Counted from the stretch's first letter, positions 52,460 through 61,669 are shown. The stretch is DNA of 64,000 bases from an uncultured Eubacteriales bacterium (GCA_934647945.1 CAKUFK010000007.1:46567-110566); one strand, 5' to 3'. Translations and numbers: made by a program. The notes: generated by a model from the sequence alone, not told the origin.

Positions 52460-52497
52460 AGCGAACCGGAGGAATTTCCCTCCGGTTCGCTTTTTTC
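52460..52497 (+). terminator. Intrinsic terminator of hisS-aspS
   Basis: A 12-bp stem (52461-52472 with 52479-52490, six-base loop) is followed by six Ts on plus. Confidence 0.9.
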
Positions 52498-52673
52498 GGG
52501 GTATGTCCTTGTGTCTCCGAAATAACCGGAGACCGGCCCGCCATACACAATTCTTTCACAGGTTGTTTACAACCGCCGGGATTTTTTATCAACAAAAAAA
52601 CACAGTCGAGGCGCATACTGATACCAGAACGAGACAGACACGGCAAAAAGCCGATGCCAAAGGAGGTATTCGT

Positions 52674-53894
52674 ATGACGTCGTTTACACCATATGATCCG
52701 TTGGATCCCCGATACACACAGAACCGGACAGGGGACACCCCTTACGCCGCCCCATGGGGCGGGCAGACGGCCCCTTCTCCAAAACCGAAAAAACGCCGTG
52801 GAAAAGCCCGTGCGGCCGGGCTGATCGCCGGCTGCGCGGCCGTCGCTCTGGTGGCCGGGGTGGGCGGAGGCTATCTCGGTTCCCGCATCCCGGCGGAATC
52901 CGGCTCCTCTTCCTCAAATGGCGGCAGCACCGTTCTTTACCAGTCGGTTTCCAATAAGACCGGCACCGGCGAGCTGTCGGTGGCGGATGTGGCGGCCAAA
53001 GCGGCCGATTCGGTGGTGGAGATCACCACCGGCTCGGCCTCCTATGCCGGGCAGTTGGTACAGACCGGCGCCGGCAGCGGAGTGATCTTATCCGCCGACG
53101 GATACATCGTCACCAATAACCACGTGGTGGAAGGCGCCTCGTCCTACACCGTACGCACACGCAGCGGGGACACGTATACGGCCAAGCTGATCGGCGTGGA
53201 CGCTAAAACCGATCTGGCGGTGCTGAAAATCGAGGCCACCGGGCTAACCCCGGCGGTGTTCGGAGATTCCGACCAACTGGTGGTGGGGGAGACGGCGGTG
53301 GCCATCGGCAATCCCCTGGGTGAACTTGGCGGTACCGTGACCAGCGGCATCATCAGCGCACTCAGCCGAGACGTGATCATCGACGGCCAGACCATGACGC
53401 TTTTGCAGACCAATGCCGCAATCAATCCGGGCAACTCGGGCGGCGGCCTTTTCAACAGCGCCGGTGAATTGATCGGCATTGTCAACGCCAAATCCTCCGG
53501 GACCGGCATAGAGGGCCTGGGCTTCGCCATTCCGGGCAACACAGTCAAATCGGTGGTGGAGGAACTGATGATTAACGGATATGTCACCGGACGGCTGGAT
53601 ACGGGGATTGAGGTAGTGGACCTCACCTCACAGTCGAGTGCCTTTCAGTACGGCGTATCCCGGACCGGCATCTATGTCCTGTCCGTAACCGGCACCGATG
53701 GGTTCCGGGCGGGGGATCAAATCCTGACCATGGACGGCGCCTCCATCTCGTCCATGGACGATTACAACCGTGTGCTGGACGCGCATCAGGTGGGCGATAC
53801 CATCACCGTGGCCGTGCGGCGCGGGAACCGTCAGATAACGCTGACGATGACCCTGCGGCAGGCAGGCGCCTCCTCTGGAAGCATCGCCGCCTGA
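52674..53894 (+). CDS. HtrA/DegP-family serine protease
   Basis: A 406-residue membrane-anchored protease. A proline-rich cytoplasmic N-terminus (about 1-45) is followed by a membrane segment (AAGLIAGCAAVALVAGVGGG). The trypsin domain has the triad His in IVTNNHVV, Asp in KTDLAVLKIE and Ser in INPGNSGGGLFN. A C-terminal PDZ domain (about 300-400) ends the protein. AAAGGAGG precedes ATG. It degrades misfolded secreted proteins. It is monocistronic, followed by a bidirectional terminator. Confidence 0.93.
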   Translation: MTSFTPYDPLDPRYTQNRTGDTPYAAPWGGQTAPSPKPKKRRGKARAAGLIAGCAAVALVAGVGGGYLGSRIPAESGSSSSNGGSTVLYQSVSNKTGTGELSVADVAAKAADSVVEITTGSASYAGQLVQTGAGSGVILSADGYIVTNNHVVEGASSYTVRTRSGDTYTAKLIGVDAKTDLAVLKIEATGLTPAVFGDSDQLVVGETAVAIGNPLGELGGTVTSGIISALSRDVIIDGQTMTLLQTNAAINPGNSGGGLFNSAGELIGIVNAKSSGTGIEGLGFAIPGNTVKSVVEELMINGYVTGRLDTGIEVVDLTSQSSAFQYGVSRTGIYVLSVTGTDGFRAGDQILTMDGASISSMDDYNRVLDAHQVGDTITVAVRRGNRQITLTMTLRQAGASSGSIAA

Positions 53895-54020
53895 CGGGAT
53901 ACGGAAGGCCGGGCGAAAATCCGCGGGAGATATTCACTAAAGAAAGAGGGTTCGCACACGGTTTCCCCCTTGTTTGCAGGCCGGCATCAACCCCCGATGC
54001 CCGTTATATGTCCTTGGCTC

Positions 54021-54054
54021 AAAAACGGCACCGAACTTTCGGTGCCGTTTTTTC
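54021..54054. terminator. Bidirectional intrinsic terminator after htrA
   Basis: A 13-bp stem (54023-54035 with 54038-54050) has Ts on plus and, through the A-run at 54021-54025, on minus. It separates htrA from the convergent ADP-ribosylglycohydrolase gene. Confidence 0.85.
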
Positions 54055-54058
54055 AGAA

Positions 54059-55633
54059 TTATGGAATGTGGCTTAACGTCCGTTTTACCCGGTCGGAAAT
54101 CCTGACGGTTCCCACTCCGAAAATAGAGGTGTGGAGCGTATCGTGTATCGGCTCTGTCCAACGTTCATCGATGCTGCCGATCCCTTTTGCCATTCCCAAA
54201 ACAGAGCCCACGGTTGCCCCGTTACAGTCCGTGTCAAAACCGGCTTCAACGGCCATACAGATGGAATGTCCGAAACGGCCGTTTCCATAAAGCAGGGACG
54301 CCGCTACGATCGCGGCATTGGATAGGGTATGGCACCAGCCATGCTCTGAATATTCATCATAGCGGTTATGAATCGTTTTAAAACAGTCTTGCTGCGAAAC
54401 GCCGTTTTCAAAGCCGGTCAAAACATGGGTAATCGTTTCATACAGTCTCGACGTATGAGGGATCTGTGCTAGCCCGCCTGAAAGAATATCGTGGATACTA
54501 TCGGTGCAAGCGGCAACGGCCAGCATTGCCGCAACAAACATTTCCCCATATATACCGTTTTTGACGTGGGAGATGGAGGCATCCCGGAAGGCCATTTCCG
54601 CCGCAAGTTCGGGGTTTCCGGGATTGATATACCCGAAATAGTCGCCGCGGATCTGTGCGCCTATCCATTCACGGTACGGGTTTTGGTATACGGCGGATTC
54701 AGGCGGCTCAAATCCCTTGACAAAATTACAGAACGCGACCCTTTCGGCGGTACAATAGGCGTCTTTGCTTTGCAGATCCAGCCATGCCCTGGAGACATCG
54801 TAGGGGGAAAACTCCCTGCCGTATTTTTCGACGATTTCCTGAGCCAGAACGATATAATTGGTGTCGTCATCCACCGGCATCCCGTCTACCGTATCCGCAT
54901 AGCACCGGCCTGCAAAGCGGAAATTGTACTTGTCTACTATCCCGTCGTTCAGATCGGTGTGCCGGATATAGCGGTGCATAGGGGAATTTCCTGTTTCTTT
55001 CAAGAAAGGGATCAATTCCTTCGTTTTAATGCCTTCAACGGTTTTTCCTAGAAGACATCCGCAAATTCTGCCCATCCACGCCCCGTGAATCTTGTTTTCC
55101 AGCGTTTTTTTATCAACGGACAGCCGTTGCCCGGTACCATTTCTCAACCGCCTTATTTCCTCGAGCGTAGAGGGCTCGATATACTGGTATCCTTTTGCTG
55201 TTTTCGCCTGGAGGACGACATCGAATAAGATGTCGCCGAGTCTCTTCTTTATCTCATTTTTCGGAAGACGTGCAACCGCCGCGAATACATCCTCGTAAGG
55301 CTGTATATCCAGGCCTTCTTCGACGGCCTGCTGATACTCTATAAGCAGATTGGAGGAATAGGATTCCCATTCATGTAAATTGGCGTATTTAGGCTTCAGC
55401 CTTTTGCTGAAGTCCAGTTCCTCGGTGATACGGGCATCGCTCTCCAGCGCCAGAGCATCGAGCGAAACGTCAAAGTATTTCGCGATTTTGATCAGTTTTT
55501 CGAGCTCCGGCACCGAAACGCCGCTCTCCCACTTCTGTACCGATTGTCTTGAAACGCCAAACAGCGCGGCAAACTGCTCCTGAGATAACCCGGCGCTTAC
55601 CCGCAGCCGGCTTATCATATGTCGGATCGTCAA
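54059..55633 (-). CDS. XRE helix-turn-helix / ADP-ribosylglycohydrolase fusion
   Basis: A 524-residue protein. Residues about 5-65 are an XRE-type helix-turn-helix (LRVSAGLSQEQFAALFGVS, RQSVQKWESGVSVPELEKL). A linker of about 120 residues follows. From about 190 there is an ADP-ribosylglycohydrolase fold with WMGRICGCLLGKTVEG, the acidic metal motif PVDDDTNYI and the C-terminal EAGFDTDCNGATVGSVLGM. The start is TTG 55633, eight bases from GGAGG; longer in-frame readings have no ribosome site. Family enzymes remove ADP-ribose from proteins or nucleic acid with Mg. Base use is more AT-rich than its neighbours, hinting at transfer. Confidence 0.82.
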   Translation of the reverse strand: MTIRHMISRLRVSAGLSQEQFAALFGVSRQSVQKWESGVSVPELEKLIKIAKYFDVSLDALALESDARITEELDFSKRLKPKYANLHEWESYSSNLLIEYQQAVEEGLDIQPYEDVFAAVARLPKNEIKKRLGDILFDVVLQAKTAKGYQYIEPSTLEEIRRLRNGTGQRLSVDKKTLENKIHGAWMGRICGCLLGKTVEGIKTKELIPFLKETGNSPMHRYIRHTDLNDGIVDKYNFRFAGRCYADTVDGMPVDDDTNYIVLAQEIVEKYGREFSPYDVSRAWLDLQSKDAYCTAERVAFCNFVKGFEPPESAVYQNPYREWIGAQIRGDYFGYINPGNPELAAEMAFRDASISHVKNGIYGEMFVAAMLAVAACTDSIHDILSGGLAQIPHTSRLYETITHVLTGFENGVSQQDCFKTIHNRYDEYSEHGWCHTLSNAAIVAASLLYGNGRFGHSICMAVEAGFDTDCNGATVGSVLGMAKGIGSIDERWTEPIHDTLHTSIFGVGTVRISDRVKRTLSHIP

Positions 55634-55662
55634 GATAACCGCCTCCTCTTGTTTATGGATCC

Positions 55663-55715
55663 ATGATATCAACCCTTTTGTGCCGGCGCAACAACGCGCA
55701 AAGTGCTTTTTGCGC
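55663..55715 (-). promoter_or_regulatory. Promoter and GCGCAA inverted repeat before the XRE-fusion gene
   Basis: On minus, TTGCGC (55686-55691) and TATCAT (55663-55668) are 17 bases apart, with an extended-type TG before the -10. GCGCAAA (55696-55702) and TTTGCGC (55709-55715) form an inverted repeat directly upstream of the -35, which itself reads GCGCAA on plus. This suits autoregulation by the fused XRE domain. Confidence 0.5.
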
Positions 55716-55846
55716 AACTGCCGGTTGTCATCGTGGTTGTTATCTGTTTTTGAGCAGTCGATATGGCCCCACCCGCCATGAATGGATCCGTTCCGGTCCC
55801 TCCGTATTTCATCCCTGCCAATCAGCCCATCTGTGGGAGTCGGCTC

Positions 55847-56425
55847 TCAGCCGCGTATCACGATCGTGTCGTCGTCCGTCAAAGCATGGACGGCATACCG
55901 CCCCTCGGCGACGGCCTTTTCATAGTATGGCCGCCGTGCCTCGGAGTAATGGCAGAACAGGATCCCATCGAACAGGCCGAGGGCATCGAAGTCGGTGATT
56001 CCCGTCGTATTGGAATCGAAAGGGGGCACATGCTCGACGTTTTTTGTCGCGATATGGGCACCGGCACACCCGCCGATGTAGGTGACGCCCCGCCGGGCAT
56101 AGCGGATCACCTCCCGGTCGAATCCACAGGCCCGCAGCCGGGCCAATTGGCTGAAGGTGTTGCCGCCGCCGATATAGAGGGCGTCGATATCCAGGCCGGT
56201 ATACGCTGCCGGATCGCGATGGTCGAACACCAGGATATGCGGACGCCGGAAGCCGTAGCGTTCCAGCCAGCCGACATAACGACCGCTCGCCAGTTTTTCC
56301 GGGGTGGCCTTTTCGTTGGGGATGAAGAGAATCCGGCAGTCCTCCGCCGCGGCACCCAGATTGTCGAAAATCCGGCGTCTGGACTGATCGTTGTGAAAAT
56401 CACAGGAAGACAGGATCAGACGCAT
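55847..56425 (-). CDS. Peptidase E-like (S51 / class I glutamine amidotransferase-like) protein
   Basis: A 192-residue protein with the S51 fold: MRLILSSCDFHNDQ at the start, LYIGGGNTFSQLARL (GGGNT motif) and YIGGCAGAHIA. In peptidase E the last motif is GxSAG with the catalytic Ser; here Cys takes that place. The His of FCHYSEARRP could complete a dyad. AAGGAGG precedes ATG. It may be a Cys-based amidotransferase-like hydrolase. It lies downstream of the serA terminator as a separate unit. Confidence 0.75.
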   Translation of the reverse strand: MRLILSSCDFHNDQSRRRIFDNLGAAAEDCRILFIPNEKATPEKLASGRYVGWLERYGFRRPHILVFDHRDPAAYTGLDIDALYIGGGNTFSQLARLRACGFDREVIRYARRGVTYIGGCAGAHIATKNVEHVPPFDSNTTGITDFDALGLFDGILFCHYSEARRPYYEKAVAEGRYAVHALTDDDTIVIRG

Positions 56426-56452
56426 GCAAACCCTCCTTGTCGTTACGGGAGA

Positions 56453-56487
56453 CAAAAAAACGGGATGGGGCGCACCCCATCCCGTTT
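56453..56487 (-). terminator. Intrinsic terminator of serC-serA
   Basis: A 13-bp stem (56458-56470 with 56475-56487, loop CGCA) is followed on minus by seven Ts. It lies 20 bases past the serA stop. Confidence 0.9.
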
Positions 56488-56507
56488 CACAGGCGGAACC
56501 CGTATGA

Positions 56508-57665
56508 TCAGATTTTCCGGAGCCGGATAACCCCGTCGATCGCCCGGATCTTATCGAGGCTCTCGTCGGACGGATCGCCCACCACGTCCAGGATGGTGTA
56601 GGCATAGTCCTTTTTGGAACGGTTGGTCATGGTCTCGATGTTGATCCCCTCGGCGGAGACAGCCCCGCTGATCCCCGTGAGCATGTTCGGGATATTCCGA
56701 TGCAGCACACACAGACGGTGGTCGGTGGAACGGGGGACGTCCACCGACGGGAAATTGACCGAATTGCGGATGACGCCGTCCTCGAGATACGCCTTCAGCT
56801 CATCGACGGCCATGACGGCGCAGTTATCCTCACTCTCGGGGGTGGAGGCTCCCAGGTGAGGGATGGCGATGACGCCCGGGACACCCAGAACTTCATCGGT
56901 GGGGAAATCCACCACATAGGCCGCAACCTTGCCGGAGGCCAGCGCCTCCTTCATATCGGCGGCGTTTACCAGCTCGGCGCGGGCGAAGTTGAGGATCCGC
57001 ACCCCGTCCTTCATGGTTGCGAAGGAGGCGGCACAGAACATATCCTTCGTTTCGGGTGTCAGAGGGGTGTGGACGGTGATGTAATCGCATTCGGCAAAGA
57101 TCTGCTCCCGGCTGGCGGCGTGCCTCACGCCGCGGGAGAGGCTCCAGGCCGCATCGACCGACAGGAACGGGTCGAAGCCGTACACCTCCATCCCGAGGGA
57201 ATGGGCGGCGTTGGCCACCAGGCCGCCGATGGCGCCCAGGCCGATAACACCCAGCTTCTTACCCTTGATTTCAGGGCCGGCAAACTGCGCCTTGCCCTTT
57301 TCCACCAGCTTGGTGACTTCGGCACCCTGGCCCTTCAGGGTTTTGGCCCATTCGATGGCATCGATAACTTTGCGGGAAGAGATGAGCATCCCGGCGAGGA
57401 TCAGCTCCTTGACGGCGTTGGCGTTGGCACCGGGGGTGTTGAACACCACGACGCCGGCTTCGCTGCAGCGGTCAAGCGGGATATTGTTGACGCCGGCCCC
57501 AGCACGGGCGATGGCGAGCAGGGACTCCGGCAGCTCCGCCTCGTGCAGGGAGGCGGACCTCACCAGAATGCCGTTCGGTTCGGCGACATCGTCCCCGACG
57601 GTATAAGCGGCACCGAAACGCTCCAGGCCGCAGGCTGCGATTTTATTCAGGGTTTTGATCTGCAT
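56508..57665 (-). CDS. serA: D-3-phosphoglycerate dehydrogenase
   Basis: A 385-residue enzyme, the first step of serine synthesis. NAD fold VIGLGAIGGLVANAAHSLG, catalytic Arg in LNFARAELV, Glu in STPESEDN and His in IPHLGAST. A C-terminal ACT domain (about 310-385, LCVLHRNIPNMLTGISGAV) may bind serine for feedback control. AAGGAG precedes ATG. It follows serC by 31 bases. Confidence 0.95.
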   Translation of the reverse strand: MQIKTLNKIAACGLERFGAAYTVGDDVAEPNGILVRSASLHEAELPESLLAIARAGAGVNNIPLDRCSEAGVVVFNTPGANANAVKELILAGMLISSRKVIDAIEWAKTLKGQGAEVTKLVEKGKAQFAGPEIKGKKLGVIGLGAIGGLVANAAHSLGMEVYGFDPFLSVDAAWSLSRGVRHAASREQIFAECDYITVHTPLTPETKDMFCAASFATMKDGVRILNFARAELVNAADMKEALASGKVAAYVVDFPTDEVLGVPGVIAIPHLGASTPESEDNCAVMAVDELKAYLEDGVIRNSVNFPSVDVPRSTDHRLCVLHRNIPNMLTGISGAVSAEGINIETMTNRSKKDYAYTILDVVGDPSDESLDKIRAIDGVIRLRKI

Positions 57666-57696
57666 GGAACATCACTCCTTATCAGTTGGCTGGGGA

Positions 57697-58782
57697 TCAG
57701 GTATTGTCGGCTTCAAACCGCTTCATAAAGGCGACCAGCTTCTCCACGCCCTCGATAGGCATGGCGTTGTAGATGGAGGCCCGCATACCGCCCACCGACC
57801 GATGGCCTTTGAGGTTGACAAACCCAGCCGCGGCCGCTTCCTTCACGAACTTAGCATCGAGTTCCTCATTGCCGGTGACGAAGGGGATATTCATCAGGCT
57901 GCGGTCCTTTTTCTCGACCGTACCCTTGAACAGGGAGGAGGAGTCGAGAAAATCGTAGAGCAGGCCGGCCTTTTTCTCATTATAGGCTTTCATGCTTTCC
58001 AGGCCGCCCATGTCGTTCTTCACCCACTCGAGGACCAGCTTGCAGATGTAGATGGCGTAGCAGGGCGGAGTATTGTACATCGAGCCGTTGTCGGCGTGGA
58101 TCTGATAATTGAACATGGTGGGGGTGATGTCCCGGGCATGACCGATCAGGTCTTCACGCACAATGACAACGGTCAGGCCGGCGGGCCCCATATTTTTCTG
58201 CGCGCCGGCGTAGAGCAGGCCGAAGCGGGAGACGTCGATGGGCTCGGACAGGATGCAGGACGAGACATCCGCCACCAGCGGCACATCGCCGGTCTCAGGC
58301 AGGGCGGTAAAGCGGGTGCCGTAGATGGTATTATTCAGGCAGATGTGGAAGTAATCCGCATCGGGGGTGAAGGCGGCGGGATCCAGCGCGGGTATGTACG
58401 AATAGGTCTTATCCTTGGAGCTGGCGACCACATGGGCCTCACCGTACCGGGCTGCCTCCTGCTGAGCTTTGGAGGCCCACTGACCGGTAAGCACGAAATC
58501 CGCCTTGCCGCTGCCGTTCATCAGATTGAGGGGCACCATGGCAAACTGGGAGGAGGCGCCCCCCTGCAGAAACAGGACCTTGTAGTTGTCCGGGACGCCC
58601 ATGACTTCCCGGAGCAGGGCTTCGCATTCCTTGATGATGGCGTCATAGGTCTTGGAGCGATGGGACATTTCCATCACCGACTGACCCGACCCCTTATAAT
58701 CGAGCATCTCCTCCGCTGCGGTGCGCAGCACACTTTCCGGCAAGACCGAGGGACCGGCGGAAAAATTATAAACTCTAGCCAT
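57697..58782 (-). CDS. serC: Phosphoserine aminotransferase
   Basis: A 361-residue class V PLP aminotransferase. It has YNFSAGPSVLPESVL at the N-terminus, the PLP Lys in GAQKNMGPAGLTVV, FLQGGASSQFAMVPLN, and KGHRSVGGMRASIYNAMP at the end. It makes phosphoserine from phosphohydroxypyruvate and glutamate, the step after SerA. AGGAGG lies 11 bases upstream of ATG. Confidence 0.96.
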   Translation of the reverse strand: MARVYNFSAGPSVLPESVLRTAAEEMLDYKGSGQSVMEMSHRSKTYDAIIKECEALLREVMGVPDNYKVLFLQGGASSQFAMVPLNLMNGSGKADFVLTGQWASKAQQEAARYGEAHVVASSKDKTYSYIPALDPAAFTPDADYFHICLNNTIYGTRFTALPETGDVPLVADVSSCILSEPIDVSRFGLLYAGAQKNMGPAGLTVVIVREDLIGHARDITPTMFNYQIHADNGSMYNTPPCYAIYICKLVLEWVKNDMGGLESMKAYNEKKAGLLYDFLDSSSLFKGTVEKKDRSLMNIPFVTGNEELDAKFVKEAAAAGFVNLKGHRSVGGMRASIYNAMPIEGVEKLVAFMKRFEADNT

Positions 58783-58827
58783 GTTGTCCGAACCTCCTGT
58801 ACGATGTTGAGCTTCCATATACTGTCT

Positions 58828-58856
58828 ATTGTACTATTTCGTGAAAAGAGTGTCAA
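58828..58856 (-). promoter_or_regulatory. serC-serA promoter
   Basis: TTGACA (58851-58856) and TACAAT (58828-58833) on minus, 17-base spacer, about 46 bases before serC. Confidence 0.85.
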
Positions 58857-58980
58857 TCCATATTTCAAGAAAAGGCCGGCTCCGCCTGCAAATCGGGACA
58901 GGGGATCAACGGGACAAAACCCGGGAAATCCGGAGGGCCTCTCTGTTTTACACAAAGATGCACGGGCGGGCAAGGAATCC

Positions 58981-59009
58981 TTGCAACTTTTCGCCGATGC
59001 CGCTATAAT
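58981..59009 (+). promoter_or_regulatory. Promoter of the DRTGG/hydrogenase-sensor operon
   Basis: TTGCAA (58981-58986) and TATAAT (59004-59009), 17-base spacer, 64 bases before the first DRTGG gene. Confidence 0.8.
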
Positions 59010-59072
59010 AGAAAGAGAATCCCCCGTCATCCTTGCCGGTTGATCCGGCCGATATGAAAGGACGGACCATGT

Positions 59073-59426
59073 ATGACAGTAGCCGATGTGGGGCGCATCC
59101 TGGGCGCCAAAGTGATCTCCGGGAGCATGCTGGATACCGAGGTGCACAACGCCTGCGGCAGCGATATGATGAGCGACGTGCTCGCCTTTGTCAAGGATCA
59201 GTCGGTCCTGCTGACCGGGCTGGTCAACCCACAGGTGGTGCGCACGGCGGATATGATGGACATGCTCTGCATCGTCTTCGTACGGGGCAAGGAGCCCACC
59301 CCCGACATGGTGGAGCTGGCGAACGACCGCGGCATCGTGCTGATGAGCACGCCACTGCGGATGTTCACGGCCTGCGGCCTCTTGTACCAAAACGGCCTGT
59401 GCGGCGGAGACGAACCCCGCCTGTAA
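59073..59426 (+). CDS. DRTGG-domain protein (first of two)
   Basis: A 117-residue DRTGG-type protein: DVGRILGAKVISGSMLDTEV, GSDMMSDVLAFVKDQSVLLTG, IVFVRGKEPTPDMVELAND and VLMSTPLRMFTACGLLY. DRTGG domains are ligand-sensing folds also found beside CBS domains and in HPr-kinase-like proteins. It opens an operon with a HATPase, a hydrogenase-like protein and a second DRTGG protein, a set seen near [FeFe] hydrogenases in clostridia. It probably helps sense or relay a redox signal. AAAGGA lies upstream. Confidence 0.82.
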   Translation: MTVADVGRILGAKVISGSMLDTEVHNACGSDMMSDVLAFVKDQSVLLTGLVNPQVVRTADMMDMLCIVFVRGKEPTPDMVELANDRGIVLMSTPLRMFTACGLLYQNGLCGGDEPRL

Positions 59427-59515
59427 CGGAACCAGGGAGGGCGGACAAAACGTGCCGTCCGGACACGGGCGGGCGCTCCCGGCCGATCACCAAGTGTAAA
59501 GGCGGGGTTAAGGGT

Positions 59516-59947
59516 ATGAACATCAAACTGCATTACGACGTACCCGGGGACGATTTCACCCGTGCCGGAGAGGCCTCCGGCGCGATCAAACGGACGCTCA
59601 AGCAGCTCGGCTTCCACCCCGATGTGGTTCGCCGCGTCTCCATTGCCATGTATGAAGGGGAGATCAACATGGTCATCCACGCCGGCGGCGGCGAGGCGGA
59701 TGTGGAAATCCTGCCCGACCGGGTGTCCATGGTTCTCACCGATCACGGTCCCGGCATCCCCGACGTGGAGCTGGCCATGCAGGAGGGCTGGTCCACTGCC
59801 CCCGACAACGTGCGCAATCTCGGCTTCGGCGCCGGGATGGGCCTGCCCAACATCAAAAAATACACCGATTATATGGATATCAAAACGGAAATCGGCAAGG
59901 GGACCCGGATGCTGCTGACCGTCCTCGTCCCCAAAACGGGCGGCTGA
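59516..59947 (+). CDS. RsbW-like HATPase (anti-sigma/switch kinase family)
   Basis: A 143-residue GHKL ATPase of the serine-kinase anti-sigma type. N-box MYEGEINMVIHAGGG, G1 box TDHGPGIPDVELA and G2 box GFGAGMGLPNIKKYTD are intact. There is no His phosphoacceptor domain. It lies between DRTGG1 and the hydrogenase-like gene. In related gene sets it is thought to phosphorylate or bind a partner when the Fe-S protein changes state. No anti-sigma target is visible here. Confidence 0.87.
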   Translation: MNIKLHYDVPGDDFTRAGEASGAIKRTLKQLGFHPDVVRRVSIAMYEGEINMVIHAGGGEADVEILPDRVSMVLTDHGPGIPDVELAMQEGWSTAPDNVRNLGFGAGMGLPNIKKYTDYMDIKTEIGKGTRMLLTVLVPKTGG

Positions 59948-59985
59948 GTCCCGGGCTATTCCGGTTTCAAAGGCGGTGAGATTTC

Positions 59986-61332
59986 ATGGACCGGTTCTTT
60001 CATTCGGTCACGCTGGACAAAGACAAATGCGTTGGCTGCACCAACTGCATCAAACGCTGCCCTACCCAGGCCATCCGGGTGCGGGGCGGCAAAGCCCAGA
60101 TCATCTCGGAACGGTGCATCGACTGCGGCGAATGTGTGCGGGTCTGCCCCCACCACGCCAAAAAGGCACGGCACGATTCCCTGTCCATGCTGGAAAATTT
60201 CAAGTGGAAGGTGGCAATCCCCGCCCCGGCCCTCTATGGCCAGTTCAACCATCTCGACGACATCGATGTCGTGCTGACCGGGCTGCTGGAAATGGGGTTC
60301 GATCAAGTGTTCGAGGTCTCCCGGGCGGCGGAAATCGTCTCGGACGCAACCCGTCAGCTTTTGGCCGACGGCAAGCTGAAAAAACCGGTAATCAGCTCGG
60401 CCTGTCCAACGGTGGTGCGGCTGATCCGGGTGCGGTTTCCGGATTTGTGTGAGCATGTCCTGCCTCTCAAAGCCCCCATGGAGGTGGCCGCCATGCTGGC
60501 CAGGGAGGCCGCCGTCCAGGAGACCGGCTATCCGCCAGGGGAGATCGGCGTATTTTTCCTCTCCCCCTGCGCGGCCAAGGTCACCGACGTCCGGGTTCCC
60601 ATCGGCGTCGACCGGTCGAATGTGGACGGCGTGCTGGCCATCAGCGACATCTATCCCCGGCTGCTCGGCCGGATGAACCATCTGGAACATACCGAGGCCC
60701 TCTCCCATTCCGGGATCATTGGGGTGAGCTGGTCCTCTATCGGCGGGGAGGCGGCGGGCCTGCTCAATGAAAACCATCTCGCCGCCGACGGCATTGACAA
60801 CGTCATTAAGGTGCTCGAGGAGCTGGAGGACGAAAAACTCCAGGAGCTGGATTTCATTGAGCTCAACGCCTGCGCAGGCGGCTGCGTAGGCGGGATTTTC
60901 ACGGCGGAAAACGGCTATGTCGCCCGGGCGCGGATCCAGCGCCTGCGCAAATACCTGCCGGTCTCCTGCAACCGCCTGGAGGACGCGGGCGCCGCCTGGC
61001 GCCTCGAGTGGACCGAGCGGCTGGAATTCGCCCCGGTGATGAAGCTGGCGGAAAACGTGGAGGAGGCCATGCGCCTCATGCAGGAAATCGACCGGATCGG
61101 CGAACGGCTGCCGGGGCTGGACTGCGGGAGCTGCGGCGCCCCGACCTGCCGCGCGCTGGCGGAGGACGTGGTGCGGGGCCTGGCGCAGGAGACCGACTGC
61201 ATCTTCCTGATGCGCCGCCAGATCCAGCAGATCGCCACCCAGCTTTCCAGAATCGAGGGGTTCGTCCCTCCCGAAGGGGACATGCCGGACGTCCGGATGT
61301 CCGGCAAGGACAAAGGGGAGGGACAAGTATGA
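59986..61332 (+). CDS. [FeFe]-hydrogenase-like iron-sulfur sensor protein
   Basis: A 448-residue protein. Two N-terminal [4Fe-4S] ferredoxin motifs (CVGCTNCIKRCP and CIDCGECVRVCP) lead into a hydrogenase large-subunit-like core (about 80-350). The H-cluster motifs are altered: SSACPTVVRLI for TSCCP, FLSPCAAKVTD for MPCxxK and ELNACAGGCVGG for the third, so three H-cluster-type cysteines remain and the proton-relay Cys is Ala. A C-terminal CGSCGAPTCRALAED binds another cluster. No PAS or kinase domain is attached. It fits a HydS-like sensory hydrogenase working with the adjacent HATPase. Confidence 0.85.
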   Translation: MDRFFHSVTLDKDKCVGCTNCIKRCPTQAIRVRGGKAQIISERCIDCGECVRVCPHHAKKARHDSLSMLENFKWKVAIPAPALYGQFNHLDDIDVVLTGLLEMGFDQVFEVSRAAEIVSDATRQLLADGKLKKPVISSACPTVVRLIRVRFPDLCEHVLPLKAPMEVAAMLAREAAVQETGYPPGEIGVFFLSPCAAKVTDVRVPIGVDRSNVDGVLAISDIYPRLLGRMNHLEHTEALSHSGIIGVSWSSIGGEAAGLLNENHLAADGIDNVIKVLEELEDEKLQELDFIELNACAGGCVGGIFTAENGYVARARIQRLRKYLPVSCNRLEDAGAAWRLEWTERLEFAPVMKLAENVEEAMRLMQEIDRIGERLPGLDCGSCGAPTCRALAEDVVRGLAQETDCIFLMRRQIQQIATQLSRIEGFVPPEGDMPDVRMSGKDKGEGQV

Positions 61333-61667
61333 CGGTGAGGACACTCACGGACGTGCTCGGCCTGGATATCCTGGTCGAAGGGGATCCGGACCGGCAGGTC
61401 ACCGGCGGGTACTGCGGCGACCTGCTGAGCTGGGTGATGGGCCGGGCCAAGGCCGGCGATGCCTGGATGACGGTGATGGGGAACGTCAACGCCGTCGCCG
61501 TGGCGGTGCTGGCCGACGTGGCCTGTATCCTTCTCGTCGAGGACGCGGCCCTCGACGAAGACGCCCGGCGGCGGGCGGACATGGAAGAGGTGTCTGTTCT
61601 GCGCAGCGGTCGGACGGCTTACGAGCTGGCGGCGGCGCTGGAAAGAGTATTACAACAGGAGGGGTAA
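61329..61667 (+). CDS. DRTGG-domain protein (second of two)
   Basis: A 112-residue DRTGG-type protein (TLTDVLGLDILVEGDPDRQV, GGYCGDLLSWVMGRAKAGD, VACILLVEDAALDEDARRR). Its ATG overlaps the stop of the hydrogenase-like gene (ATGA), with AGGGGAGG upstream. Like DRTGG1 it should bind a small ligand or partner in the same sensory unit. The two DRTGG proteins differ enough to act as distinct partners. Confidence 0.8.
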   Translation: MTVRTLTDVLGLDILVEGDPDRQVTGGYCGDLLSWVMGRAKAGDAWMTVMGNVNAVAVAVLADVACILLVEDAALDEDARRRADMEEVSVLRSGRTAYELAAALERVLQQEG

Positions 61668-61669
61668 AC

